From positions 1 to 64,000 of the forward strand of contig JAFPZD010000263.1 in NCBI GenBank assembly GCA_017417465.1: a DNA stretch of 64,000 nucleotides, read 5' to 3'. This DNA comes from Prevotella sp. (GTDB lineage: Bacteria; Bacteroidota; Bacteroidia; Bacteroidales; Bacteroidaceae). Position 1 is the stretch's first letter; each line of letters begins with the position of its first letter. The position numbers were made by a program, and so were the translations under genes. Under the pieces are notes generated by a model that was given only the letters and a program-made list of their open reading frames with translations, made no database searches and was not told where the DNA came from. Shown here one piece after another: positions 1 to 7,093 of the stretch.

Positions 1-66
1 CCACCACCAATGTTCACCGCCTATCTCCACCGCCATTGTCCACCGCCAATGCTTGCCGCCGATGTT

Positions 67-144
67 CACCACCAATGCATGCCGCCGATGTTGGCCGCCA
101 ATGTTCACCACCAATGCATGCCGCCGATGTTGGCCGCCAATGTA
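67..144. repeat. 39-bp tandem duplication
   Basis: Two adjacent copies of a 39-bp unit (67-105 and 106-144) built from GCCGCCGATGTTGGCCGCC and CACCACCAATGCATG-like blocks. Shorter degenerate versions continue to the left edge of the window. No credible gene is present: the short ORFs here encode only repetitive Pro/Ala/His-rich peptide. Confidence 0.8.
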
Positions 145-368
145 GGGGCAGGCCCCGTGCCAGCCCGTTGGCCCGTCAGGGCCAGTGTGCCTTTAATTTT
201 TAAGACAACCCACACAACCTGAACAACTTATCCAACCACCGAATGAACAAAGACAACATCCTGGGCGCAGCGCCCATCCGCAACAACGCGGCGGCAGGGG
301 GAATACGATGCCTGGCACCTGACACTGGCCCTGTCGGGCCAACGGGCTGGCACGGGGCCTGCCCCTAC
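142..368. mobile_element. Hairpin element, class A copy 1 (MITE-like)
   Basis: The left arm 142-188 and right arm 322-368 are inverted repeats of 47 bp with one mismatch, enclosing a 133-bp core (189-321). The core contains GACAACCCACACAACC, ACTTATCCAACCACC and a small palindrome GGGCGCAGCGCCC. A core of exactly the same length and about 95 percent identity sits between much longer arms at 30306-30736. No transposase is encoded. Long terminal inverted repeats around a conserved non-coding core look like a non-autonomous transposable element, but a structured RNA gene is also possible. Mobility is inferred, not shown. Confidence 0.6.
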
Positions 369-372
369 ACTG

Positions 373-605
373 GCGGCATCGCCTGTACCCTGACACTGGC
401 CCTGTCGGGCCAACGGGCTGGCACAAAGGCTACGGGTAGGCGACGGAACGTCGGGAATGGGCCTGCCCCTACATTCGCGGCCAACATCCGCGGCCAACAT
501 CCGTGGCCAACATTGACGGCCAACACTGGCGACATCGCTTGGCACCTGACACCGGCCCGTGTAAAATCGTGTAGAACCGTGGCGACATCGCCTGGATGGA
601 GTATT
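373..605. repeat. Extra class A arms and outer-arm fragments
   Basis: Next to copy 1 the right arm occurs a second time (about 391-471) in the longer version that is otherwise found at 30595-30673. It is followed by GGCCAACATCCGTGG-type short repeats and one unit of the outer-arm sequence (TGGCACCTGACA ... CCGTGTAAAATCGTG) that is tandemly amplified at 2928-3358. No gene is supported. Confidence 0.65.
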
Positions 606-626
606 TAGTCCAGGTCAACTCCTTCT

Positions 627-1373
627 TTATTCGCCAAACAATTCTCTTATCACCAGGTCTTTATTGGTAATGAATGCCAGCATGTCACGATAGATATAGC
701 AATCATCGTAAGGTGTTGTTTTCAGTATTCCATTTTCTGCAACGAAGATTTCAGCATCAGGATAAGCGAGGATAACTGGCGAGTGTGTGGAAATAATGAT
801 TTGTGAACCAGAGTTGACAGCTTCTTTCATCCACACGAGGAAACGCAGTTGGTTCAAATAGGACAATGCTGCCTCAGGTTCGTCAAAGATAAAGAGTCCT
901 TTGCTTCTCAGCCTGTTTGTGAATAGTGACATGAAACTTTCGCCGTGCGATTGCTGATGTAGGCTGACGCCACCATAACTATACAGCATCATAGGGTCTT
1001 CCCCTGCAATTCTATCCACCTCGGAGGCTAGATTATAGAAACTCTCAGCACGGAAGAAGAAGGCGTTTCTGTATCCCAGGTCGGCTCTCACGGCGCGTAA
1101 TTCTTCATAGAGATTAGAGTGTGTCTCCTGTGTCCTGAAGTTGAAATTCTTACTTCCTCCCTCTGCATTAAGACCTAAAAGATTAGCGATGGCTTCGAGG
1201 AGCGTTGACTTTCCTGATCCATTATCTCCAACGATATACGTTACACTCTTTGAAAACTCCAACACTTTCAAATTGCGAACGATGGGGAGATTAAACGGAT
1301 ATGAGTCATCAACCGACGGAACATGTTCATTCCTAATCGCTCTTAAATAGATGTTTTGACCGTTAATATTCAC
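627..1373 (-). CDS. AAA/ABC-type ATPase (SMC/RecF-like)
   Basis: A 248-residue protein with the ordered motifs of an ABC-type ATP-binding domain: Walker A GDNGSGKS (residues 49-56), a signature-like QSHGESFMSL (141-150), Walker B LFIFDEPEA (160-168) and a switch histidine in STHSP (195-199). There is no membrane segment or transporter partner, and the domain is almost the entire protein. It resembles the stand-alone predicted ATPases of the RecF/SMC branch rather than a transporter subunit. The biological role is unknown. It stands alone on the minus strand, with repeat DNA on both sides, and no neighbouring nuclease or toxin was seen that would make it part of a defence pair. The ATPase call is firm; the process is not. 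Confidence 0.85.
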   Translation of the reverse strand: MNINGQNIYLRAIRNEHVPSVDDSYPFNLPIVRNLKVLEFSKSVTYIVGDNGSGKSTLLEAIANLLGLNAEGGSKNFNFRTQETHSNLYEELRAVRADLGYRNAFFFRAESFYNLASEVDRIAGEDPMMLYSYGGVSLHQQSHGESFMSLFTNRLRSKGLFIFDEPEAALSYLNQLRFLVWMKEAVNSGSQIIISTHSPVILAYPDAEIFVAENGILKTTPYDDCYIYRDMLAFITNKDLVIRELFGE

Positions 1374-1378
1374 GTTAG

Positions 1379-1688
1379 AAGTAGTTAGAAGTAGTTATTC
1401 AAGTTTCACAAGTTTTGCGTAAGTTCTGCACAGCCGATGCCGTAGGCATCAGACAATGGTAGCCAGCCATTTTAATGGCTGGTACACAGGGCTGGGGTAG
1501 CGAGCGTGCCGTAGGTACGCGACAAGGTTTGAATGCTGTCGCGTACCTACGGCACGCTTTTCTACCGCCCCTTTATACCAGCCATTAAAATGGCTGGCTA
1601 CCATTGTCATGCCCCTACGGGGCTTGCTGCGCATCGTTTTCATCGCTTGCGAAACTTGAGGTAGTTAGAGGTAGTTAGAAGTAGTTAG
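1379..1688. repeat. Nested palindromic element flanked by short tandem arrays
   Basis: Two nested perfect inverted repeats occur here. The outer pair is 33 bp (1452-1484 and 1576-1608, containing AGCCAGCCATTTTAATGGCT, itself a palindrome). The inner pair is 21 bp (1504-1524 and 1537-1557, containing CGTGCCGTAGGTACGCGACA). Outside them are GAAGTAGTTA-type tandem arrays at 1379-1398 and 1659-1688 and an imperfect TCAAGTTTC / GAAACTTGA pair. The structure resembles REP/BIME palindromes mobilised by Y1 transposases of the RAYT class, though no such gene is in the window. The 64-codon ORF across it simply translates the palindrome. Confidence 0.7.
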
Positions 1689-1690
1689 GG

Positions 1691-2344
1691 TCAGTGTGCC
1701 AGCACCGAGCCGTCGATGAGCTTAGGACAGATGGCGGCAAGGTCGCAGCGATCGCAGTGGGGACGCTGCGAGGTGCAGACATAGCGACCGTGGAGCAGCA
1801 GCCAGTGGTGGGCACGGGGAATGTCGGCTTCAGGAATGTTACGTACCAATGCCTGCTCAACCTTCAAGGGGGTGTTGTCACGCTTGGTGACCAACCCTAA
1901 ACGGTGGCTCACACGGTAGACATGCGTGTCGACTGCCATCGTCGCCTGTCCGAAAGCTACGGCTTGGATGACGTTCGCCGTCTTACGCCCTACGCCCGGC
2001 AGACGTAGCAGCTGGTTCATGTCCTGAGGCACCTCGCCATCGAAGTCGTTGACGAGCATGCGTGCCATCTCAACCAGGTGGCGCGCCTTGGAATTGGGGT
2101 AGCTGACGCTGCTGACATACTCCAGCACGTCGTCGGGCTCAGCCGCTGCCATGCTTTGCGGGGTGGGGTAGTGCCTGAAAAGCTCCGGCGTCACCTGGTT
2201 GACGCGCTTGTCGGTACACTGTGCGCTGAGTATCACCGCCACTAACAGCTGAAACACACTGCCGAACTCCAGTTCGGTGTTCACCTCTGGCATCTGCTGG
2301 CGAAAATGGTCCAGCACGAGCCTGTAACGTTCTGCTTTCTTCAT
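1691..2344 (-). CDS. nth: Endonuclease III
   Basis: Base-excision-repair DNA glycosylase/AP lyase that removes oxidised pyrimidines. The 217-residue protein has the helix-hairpin-helix LPGVGRKTANVI (115-126) with catalytic Lys121, the catalytic Asp139 in VDTHVYRVSHRL, and the C-terminal 4Fe-4S cluster loop with Cys190, Cys197, Cys200 and Cys206 in the expected C-x6-C-x2-C-x5-C spacing. Length is normal for the family. The start was placed at 2344 (MKKAERY) because the longer reading to 2383 would begin upstream of the promoter boxes at 2353-2384. That promoter leaves almost no 5' untranslated region. It is transcribed alone. Confidence 0.95.
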   Translation of the reverse strand: MKKAERYRLVLDHFRQQMPEVNTELEFGSVFQLLVAVILSAQCTDKRVNQVTPELFRHYPTPQSMAAAEPDDVLEYVSSVSYPNSKARHLVEMARMLVNDFDGEVPQDMNQLLRLPGVGRKTANVIQAVAFGQATMAVDTHVYRVSHRLGLVTKRDNTPLKVEQALVRNIPEADIPRAHHWLLLHGRYVCTSQRPHCDRCDLAAICPKLIDGSVLAH

Positions 2345-2352
2345 TGCGGCTG

Positions 2353-2384
2353 CAAAAATACGTAAAAAACACGAACTGGCCAAA
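2353..2384 (-). promoter_or_regulatory. Promoter of nth
   Basis: On the minus strand, TTTG (2381-2384) lies 20 nt before TATTTTTG (2353-2360), a full match to the Bacteroidota -33/-7 arrangement. The -7 box ends only 8 nt before the chosen ATG, so the transcript should be leaderless or nearly so. Confidence 0.7.
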
Positions 2385-2648
2385 TATTTACCGTATCATT
2401 TAGTCCAGACGTTTGGAGAAACTTGAATGGATACTGTTTACGTTGTCTAAATGTATCTTTTTTGATGTCTAAATGTATCATTTGCGAGGCGTAAATGGCA
2501 TGTTTGCGAATGTCGTTTTTACCACTGTGACGATAGTGACGATAGATATACTAACTTTTGTATAAAGGAAAACATTTAGTCTCGGGGTAAATAATTTCCT
2601 ATAAGGGAAAGTTGCAAAACTTATCGTCACTATCGTCACAGGCACATC
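2385..2648. other. Intergenic region with a 19-bp inverted repeat
   Basis: A/T-rich spacer without a gene. A perfect 19-bp inverted repeat, TGTGACGATAGTGACGATA at 2526-2544 and its complement at 2622-2640, encloses about 77 bp. The segment around 2484-2516 (TTTGCGAGGCGTAAATGGCAT) resembles the palindrome at 30104-30148. Confidence 0.6.
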
Positions 2649-2741
2649 TCAGAACGGCAGTTGCGACTCCTGAAACGTCGGAGTAGCGTTGTTGCCGTTC
2701 TCCTCGGTATCGTCAACCATAGCCAGCGTGACCTGAATCCA
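2649..2741 (-). pseudogene. Possible gene remnant with an SSB-like C-terminal tail
   Basis: A 30-codon minus-strand frame opened by a stop codon and lacking a convincing start. It ends in an acidic, Asn-rich stretch (MVDDTEENGNN) and a terminal ESQLPF. Acidic linkers ending in a Pro-Phe dipeptide are typical of single-stranded-DNA-binding proteins and related phage or mobile-element proteins. The upstream part, if it existed, is interrupted and merges into repeat DNA. This is a weak call from composition alone. Confidence 0.2.
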
Positions 2742-2819
2742 TCAGCGTGACGTTCTCCCCCCAGATGCGGAAAATTTACGTACTGTGCGGTTGGAAAAGC
2801 AGCGTCGGGCGGCCCTGGG

Positions 2820-2927
2820 CTGCCCGCCAATGTAGGGGCAGGCCTGTCGCGAAGATGCCACGGCAACACTGGCCCTGACGGGCCAACGGGCTGGCACGGG
2901 GCCTGCTCCTACATTGGCGGCCCCGCC
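2820..2927. repeat. Class A arm fragments
   Basis: Contains GCCAATGTAGGGGCAGGCC (from about 2826) followed by the inverted piece GGGCCAACGGGCTGGCAC and GGGGCCTGCTCCTAC (to about 2914). These are the inner arms of the class A hairpin element, here without the core between them. They lead directly into the 53-bp array. Confidence 0.7.
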
Positions 2928-3358
2928 TGGCACCTGACAATCGCCCGTGTAAAACCGTGTTGAACCGTGGCGGCCTCGCCTGGCACCTGACAATCGCCCG
3001 TGTAAAACCGTGTTGAACCGTGGCGGCATCGCCTGGCACCTGACAACCGCCCGTGTAAAACCGTGTTGAACCGTGGCGGCCTCGCCCGGCACCTGACAAC
3101 CGCCCGTGTAAAACCGTGTTGAACCGTGGCGGCCTCGCCCGGCACCTGACAATCGCCCGTGTAAAACCGTGTTGAACCGTGGCGGCCTCGCCCGGCACCT
3201 GACAACCGCCCGTGTAAAACCGTGTTGAACCGTGGCGGCCTCGCCTGGCACCTGACAACCACCCGTGTAAAATCGTGTTGAACCGTGGCGGCATCGCCTG
3301 GCACCTGACAACCGCCCGTGTAATACCGTGTTGAACCGTGGCGGCATCGCTTGGCACA
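2928..3358. repeat. 53-bp tandem repeat array, 8 units
   Basis: Eight consecutive 53-bp units start at 2928, 2981, 3034, 3087, 3140, 3193, 3246 and 3299, with a few bases of a ninth. Each reads TGGCACCTGACAAYCRCCCG, then TGTAAAACCGTGTTGAACCG, then TGGCGGCMTCGCC, with only a few substitutions between units. The unit equals the outer arm of the class A hairpin element (compare 30676-30730). Because 53 is not a multiple of three, all three minus-strand frames stay open through the array and give spurious ORFs of up to 364 codons. There are no unique spacers, so this is not a CRISPR array. Confidence 0.9.
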
Positions 3359-3359
3359 T

Positions 3360-3478
3360 CCGCCGCGTTGTTCAGGATGGGCGCTTGCGCCCAGTATATT
3401 GTCCTGTTTTTTTGCTGGTTGATAAGTTGTTCTTGTTGTTTGTGTTGTCTTAAAATAAAAGGCACACTGGCTGATTTG
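3360..3478 (-). repeat. Diverged class A core, inverted orientation
   Basis: Read on the minus strand this matches the core at 189-321 and 30462-30594, with CCAGTGTGCC, TTTTAAGACAAC, AACAACTTATC and the palindrome GGGCGCAAGCGCCC in the same order, but with many substitutions. The arm expected on the side nearer the sigma factor gene is missing. The stretch from here to 3561 is otherwise A/T-rich 5' sequence of the sigma operon. Confidence 0.65.
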
Positions 3479-3561
3479 ATTTCACCACGCCATACTATTA
3501 CTACTAAAAAAAATGCCTTTTCTTGTTTAATTTCGCGTCGTTCTTTCGTTATATAAGTAGA

Positions 3562-4059
3562 ATGACGCAAGAAGAGTTTACGCATATAGCCAGCGAAATG
3601 CGGCAGGATGCCGTTGTCGCAGCCCGGAAGTTCGGACTCGCGATGGACGATGCTGAGGACATTGCGCAGGACGTGATGCTGAAGCTGTGGTGCCTGCACA
3701 GGAATCTGGACGGTGTGGCTCATGCAAAGGCTCTGGCAGCAATAACGGCACGGCACGTTTGCATCGACCGATGGCGCACGTCGCACGGCCATGCAGAGCT
3801 GGACACGATGATGCCTGTCGCCGACGCGGACACGGCTGTTAGCCGTCTGGAGTATGCGGAACTGGAGCAATGGCTCAGTGAGCAGATAGACGCACTGCCC
3901 ACTACATCAAGAATCGTGCTGACGATGCGACAACTGGAACACCGCGAACTGAGCGAGATTGCCGACATCCTGGGCATCAGGCAGACGTCGGTGTCGACGC
4001 TGCTCGCACGGGCAAGAAACGAACTGAGGAACAAACTGAAAAGGAGGAACCAACGATGA
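3562..4059 (+). CDS. ECF-type RNA polymerase sigma factor
   Basis: A 165-residue sigma-70-family protein of the extracytoplasmic-function class. Region 2 covers roughly residues 16-75, with the core-binding/-10 helix around EDIAQDVMLKLW (32-43). Region 4 covers about 105-157, with a helix-turn-helix LSEIADILGIRQTSVSTLL (130-148). Regions 1 and 3 are absent, as expected. The start at 3562 gives the usual length; an in-frame ATG at 3523 would add 13 poorly conserved residues. The gene overlaps the next by four bases (ATGA), indicating translational coupling, and AAGGAGG (4041-4047) precedes that junction. The neighbour is a single-pass membrane protein, so this is probably a membrane-signalled sigma factor. 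Its regulon cannot be read from the window. Confidence 0.9.
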   Translation: MTQEEFTHIASEMRQDAVVAARKFGLAMDDAEDIAQDVMLKLWCLHRNLDGVAHAKALAAITARHVCIDRWRTSHGHAELDTMMPVADADTAVSRLEYAELEQWLSEQIDALPTTSRIVLTMRQLEHRELSEIADILGIRQTSVSTLLARARNELRNKLKRRNQR

Positions 4060-4769
4060 ATGAAATGTACGACAAGCAGGAAATAGCCCGACTCCTCGAC
4101 AGGTTTATGGCCGGCACGACCAGTCTGGACGAAGAGAGAATGCTGGCTGCATATTTCCGCACCCATGAGGCAGGTGACGAGTGGCAAGAGTATAAGGAAA
4201 TGTTCGCCCTGTTCGACAGCGGAGCAGTCGACATCGAGCCGGAGCCGGTTGTGGCGAAGCCCAAGACCGCCAGCCTCAGATGGCTCTTTGCCGCCATTGC
4301 TGCCAGCGTTCTGTTGCTGCTGACGATACACTTCAATGTCAGCGACACGGAAGCTCCACCCAGTGCGCCGCCGTTTGGTGGGATGCCGACAGGTCAGATT
4401 TACAATCAGACTGCAACAGATACAAGGGCCATCAGTCCGCTGACGACTACGGAGCACATTGCAAATGCTGGTACACAAAGCCGTCGGATGGCAACACCGA
4501 CCAAGCGGAAAAGGCAGGCTGAGCCGAGCGGAGCGCAGGGCGATATTTACTCCGCCATGCTGCCGGAAGTGGTCTTCTGTCCTGAACCCGATGTCATCCT
4601 GTTGCCACAGGTCGGCAAACAGCCCTCCTTCGTACTGGCCTGCAGGGTCGTGCTCCCTGGTGTGTCGGCTTGCGCTGACTCTACGACGTTTGCGCAGGGC
4701 ACTGAAGTGATGGTGGCTTGTGACGAGATAGAATATAACGATCAACCCTTTAAACATACATTATTATGA
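4056..4769 (+). CDS. Anti-sigma-factor-like single-pass membrane protein
   Basis: A 237-residue protein with a cytoplasmic N-terminus of Bacteroidota anti-sigma style (IARLLDRFMAGTTSLDEERM, residues 10-29, an acidic helical start common in proteins paired with ECF factors), one transmembrane helix at about 75-92, and a periplasmic region of about 140 residues with no recognised domain. It starts inside the stop of the sigma factor gene and itself overlaps the next gene by four bases. Position and topology make it the likely regulator of that sigma factor; there is no clear zinc-binding motif. Function is inferred from context. Confidence 0.6.
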   Translation: MNEMYDKQEIARLLDRFMAGTTSLDEERMLAAYFRTHEAGDEWQEYKEMFALFDSGAVDIEPEPVVAKPKTASLRWLFAAIAASVLLLLTIHFNVSDTEAPPSAPPFGGMPTGQIYNQTATDTRAISPLTTTEHIANAGTQSRRMATPTKRKRQAEPSGAQGDIYSAMLPEVVFCPEPDVILLPQVGKQPSFVLACRVVLPGVSACADSTTFAQGTEVMVACDEIEYNDQPFKHTLL

Positions 4770-6019
4770 AAAGAATTCTGATGACATGGGTCATGAGCCT
4801 GACGATGGCTTCGACCTTCGCACAAGTTTTTGAAGCCCCGGAGGTAATGGCCGAATATCCCGGGGGAGTGAACGCCATGATGACATTCCTGACGCAGACC
4901 CTGAAGTACCCTGCCGGGTGTGAGAAAGACCGAGTCGAGGGACGTGTGCTGCTGACGTTCATCGTCAACGAGGACGGCACTATCACTGACATGGAGGTCA
5001 TGCAGTCGCCCGACGACCGCCTGACCGCCGAGGCGAAGCGCGTGGTCAGCCTGATGCCAGTGTGGAAACCTGCCAAGAACAAGGGCAAGGTGGTGAAGAT
5101 GAAATACACGCTGCCGCTGATGTTCCGCCTGCCCGACGGCGCAAAGCAGGGCTTCGACAAGCAGGCGTGCGACTCCATAGCGCGACTCATAGCCGGGAAA
5201 AAGGAGAACCCGCACGGGCTTTACAAACTGCTGCGCTTCTCATACGAGAACGGGGCAGCCGACAAAGGACCGCACATTGACCAGTACAAATACTGCACGG
5301 ACAGCCTGACGCTGCAACTGCAGGTGCAAAAAGACGTATGGAACACGACGGCACAACAGCAGCCAGAGTTCTGGATGTCGATACTGAACCAGGACAGGCG
5401 ACCGCTGACATACACCGGCAACGTTGCTGACAAGGACATCAGCATCTTCGACAGCGACAACCGCGGCTTCAAGCTGCGCTGGCACAACACGATTATGAAC
5501 AACGAGTTCATGCCTATGGGCCAGTATATCACGGAGCTTTACGCGTCCGGCTATAAAATCAATGCCAACGTGCGCCGCGTCACAGACCTGCTGGCGATGA
5601 AGCTCCAGCAGCGCGAAGGAAACCGCTTCTTCGGCTGCTGGCGACGGGTTGGCGTGCTGACGAAGGTGGACGGACGGGACCTGCTGATGCCCGGCCACCA
5701 AGACCTCTACCAGATATTCGACCGCGATGTCTATCTGCACTTCTACGAGCTGATGGCCGACAGAATGTATGCCTACTGCATCATGCGCCCCATCACCTAC
5801 AAGAGTGACAACGTGCTGGTTCAATACGGCAGTGAGAGCCAGATAGAATGGATCGACGACAACACTTTCCACCTGCGCTTCGACCGTGGCGACGGAACCA
5901 TCGTCACCGAGCTGTGGAAACGCTCCGGCCTGCCAAAAACCTACCAGACGGCTTTCGGCACAAACGTGCCCATATACGAAGTGCCGACCAATCCGCTGCC
6001 AAACTATTTCGGAAGATAG
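4766..6019 (+). CDS. Secreted protein with TonB C-terminal-like domain
   Basis: A 417-residue protein with a signal peptide (residues 1-20, ending FAQ) followed by a TonB C-terminal-type domain at about 25-113: YPGGVNAMMTFL, then VEGRVLLTFIVNEDGTITD and the VWKPAKNKGK turn. The rest (about 120-417) is a separate domain rich in Trp and Tyr, with W-R and Y-x-I-F-D motifs; it resembles a lipocalin-like DUF of Bacteroidota but is not firmly identified. Unlike true TonB there is no N-terminal membrane anchor or proline-rich spacer, so it is probably a periplasmic or exported relative. It is the last gene of a three-gene overlapping operon with the ECF factor. Confidence 0.7.
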   Translation: MKRILMTWVMSLTMASTFAQVFEAPEVMAEYPGGVNAMMTFLTQTLKYPAGCEKDRVEGRVLLTFIVNEDGTITDMEVMQSPDDRLTAEAKRVVSLMPVWKPAKNKGKVVKMKYTLPLMFRLPDGAKQGFDKQACDSIARLIAGKKENPHGLYKLLRFSYENGAADKGPHIDQYKYCTDSLTLQLQVQKDVWNTTAQQQPEFWMSILNQDRRPLTYTGNVADKDISIFDSDNRGFKLRWHNTIMNNEFMPMGQYITELYASGYKINANVRRVTDLLAMKLQQREGNRFFGCWRRVGVLTKVDGRDLLMPGHQDLYQIFDRDVYLHFYELMADRMYAYCIMRPITYKSDNVLVQYGSESQIEWIDDNTFHLRFDRGDGTIVTELWKRSGLPKTYQTAFGTNVPIYEVPTNPLPNYFGR

Positions 6020-6149
6020 CATAAAGTTAGTAAATATAGCAATAAAACGAGTAGAAACCCGGGACAACGCTGGTGGCCGCAGTGATGCGCCCACCAGCGT
6101 TTTTCTATACACCACTTTGCACCAGAAAACAATCTTTTTTAGCGGAATG

Positions 6150-6181
6150 TTTGGCGGATTGGATAATAGTTCGTACCTTTG
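6150..6181 (+). promoter_or_regulatory. Promoter of the DUF2461 gene
   Basis: TTTG (6150-6153), 20-nt spacer, TACCTTTG (6174-6181), 22 nt before the ATG at 6204. It supports the short start for the downstream gene. Confidence 0.8.
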
Positions 6182-6203
6182 CGGGCGAATTTCGAAAACG
6201 ACA

Positions 6204-6902
6204 ATGGATAGCAAACGAATACTTAACTTTCTAAAGGCCGTCATGGCCAACAACAACCGCCCTTGGTTCCAGGCCCACCGTGCCGACTACGACGCTGCCA
6301 GAGCGGAGTTTGAGCGAGGCGTGCAACAGGCGCTGGAGCGTATCATTAGCTTCGACCCGTCGGTGGTCACACAGTCGGTGAAGGACTGCACCTACCGCTT
6401 CTATCGCGACACACGCTTCTCGCCCGACAAGTCGCCCTACAAGAACCACTTCGGCGCCTATATCAATGCCCATGGCAAGAAAGCCCTGCGCGGCGGCTAT
6501 TACATCCACTTGGAACCTGGCGGCTGCCTGCTGGCTGTAGGCAACTACTGGCTGCCGACTAACATCCTGACGGCTTGCCGTAACGAGATGATGGGCAACG
6601 AGGCTGCGTGGCTGCGATGCGTCGACACGCCCGACTTCCACCGTTACTTCGACGATGATGGCATCACGGGATGGGAAGGCCCACAGGGCTTCGGACTGAC
6701 GAAGCTGAAGACCTGTCCTGCCGGTTTTCCCCGCGACTATGCCCATGTGGGCTACCTGCGCCTGAAGGACTACTGTGCGTGGCACCGTGTGGCTGACAGC
6801 TTCTTCGAAGGTGACGGGTGGCTCGACGAGATGGAGCACGTCTTCCGCACGGCCAAGCCGATGATGGACTTCATGAATAGCGTCATAGACGACTATGAGT
6901 GA
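6204..6902 (+). CDS. DUF2461 domain protein
   Basis: A 232-residue protein matching the DUF2461 family along its length: N-terminal FLKAVMANNNRPWFQAHRADY, the central YRDTRFSPDKSPYKNHFGAY region (residues about 70-90), and GGYYIHLEPGGCLLAVG. The molecular function of the family is not established. An in-frame upstream extension to 5886 runs into the preceding gene and across the promoter, so it was rejected. The gene appears monocistronic and is followed by the serC promoter. Confidence 0.85.
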   Translation: MDSKRILNFLKAVMANNNRPWFQAHRADYDAARAEFERGVQQALERIISFDPSVVTQSVKDCTYRFYRDTRFSPDKSPYKNHFGAYINAHGKKALRGGYYIHLEPGGCLLAVGNYWLPTNILTACRNEMMGNEAAWLRCVDTPDFHRYFDDDGITGWEGPQGFGLTKLKTCPAGFPRDYAHVGYLRLKDYCAWHRVADSFFEGDGWLDEMEHVFRTAKPMMDFMNSVIDDYE

Positions 6903-6962
6903 GGTTGAGAAATGGGGAAATATGCTCAGAATTTGCGTTTTATGAAATTTTCACGGTTATTA

Positions 6963-6994
6963 TTTGCGCAGTTCAAAAATAAAGCGTAACTTCG
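6963..6994 (+). promoter_or_regulatory. Promoter of serC
   Basis: TTTG (6963-6966), 20-nt spacer, then TAACTTCG (6987-6994), a one-base variant of TAnnTTTG. The 5' untranslated region of about 95 nt to 7094 is A/T-rich; no riboswitch-like or leader-peptide pattern was seen in it. Confidence 0.6.
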
Positions 6995-7093
6995 CGCCCA
7001 AATTAGTAAGAAACATTGTAGCACAAAATCAGAATAACATAAAATGACAGCATGATAATGACGTTGTTTTAACCTTATTATTAATATTAATTT

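Noticed and set aside
10-608. ORFs of 70-121 codons at the left edge
   Set aside because: They overlap one another on both strands within inverted repeats and encode mirrored low-complexity peptides; no start signal or codon bias supports them.
627-1373. Anti-phage defence module based on the ATPase
   Set aside because: Such ATPases occur in defence systems, but no nuclease, reverse transcriptase or toxin partner accompanies it; nth next to it is a housekeeping repair gene.
1449-1643. 64-codon minus-strand ORF
   Set aside because: It is the translation of the nested palindrome, as shown by its own inverted sequence; no ribosome site.
2928-3358. CRISPR array
   Set aside because: Units are contiguous and near-identical along their full 53 bp; there are no unique spacers, no cas genes, and the unit derives from the class A hairpin arm.
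2776-3870. Minus-strand ORFs of 131-364 codons across the 53-bp array
   Set aside because: They are created by a stop-free repeat whose length is not a multiple of three, so all frames stay open. Translation is a 53-residue cyclic Arg/Gly/His-rich peptide, and the longest frame also runs antisense into the sigma factor gene.
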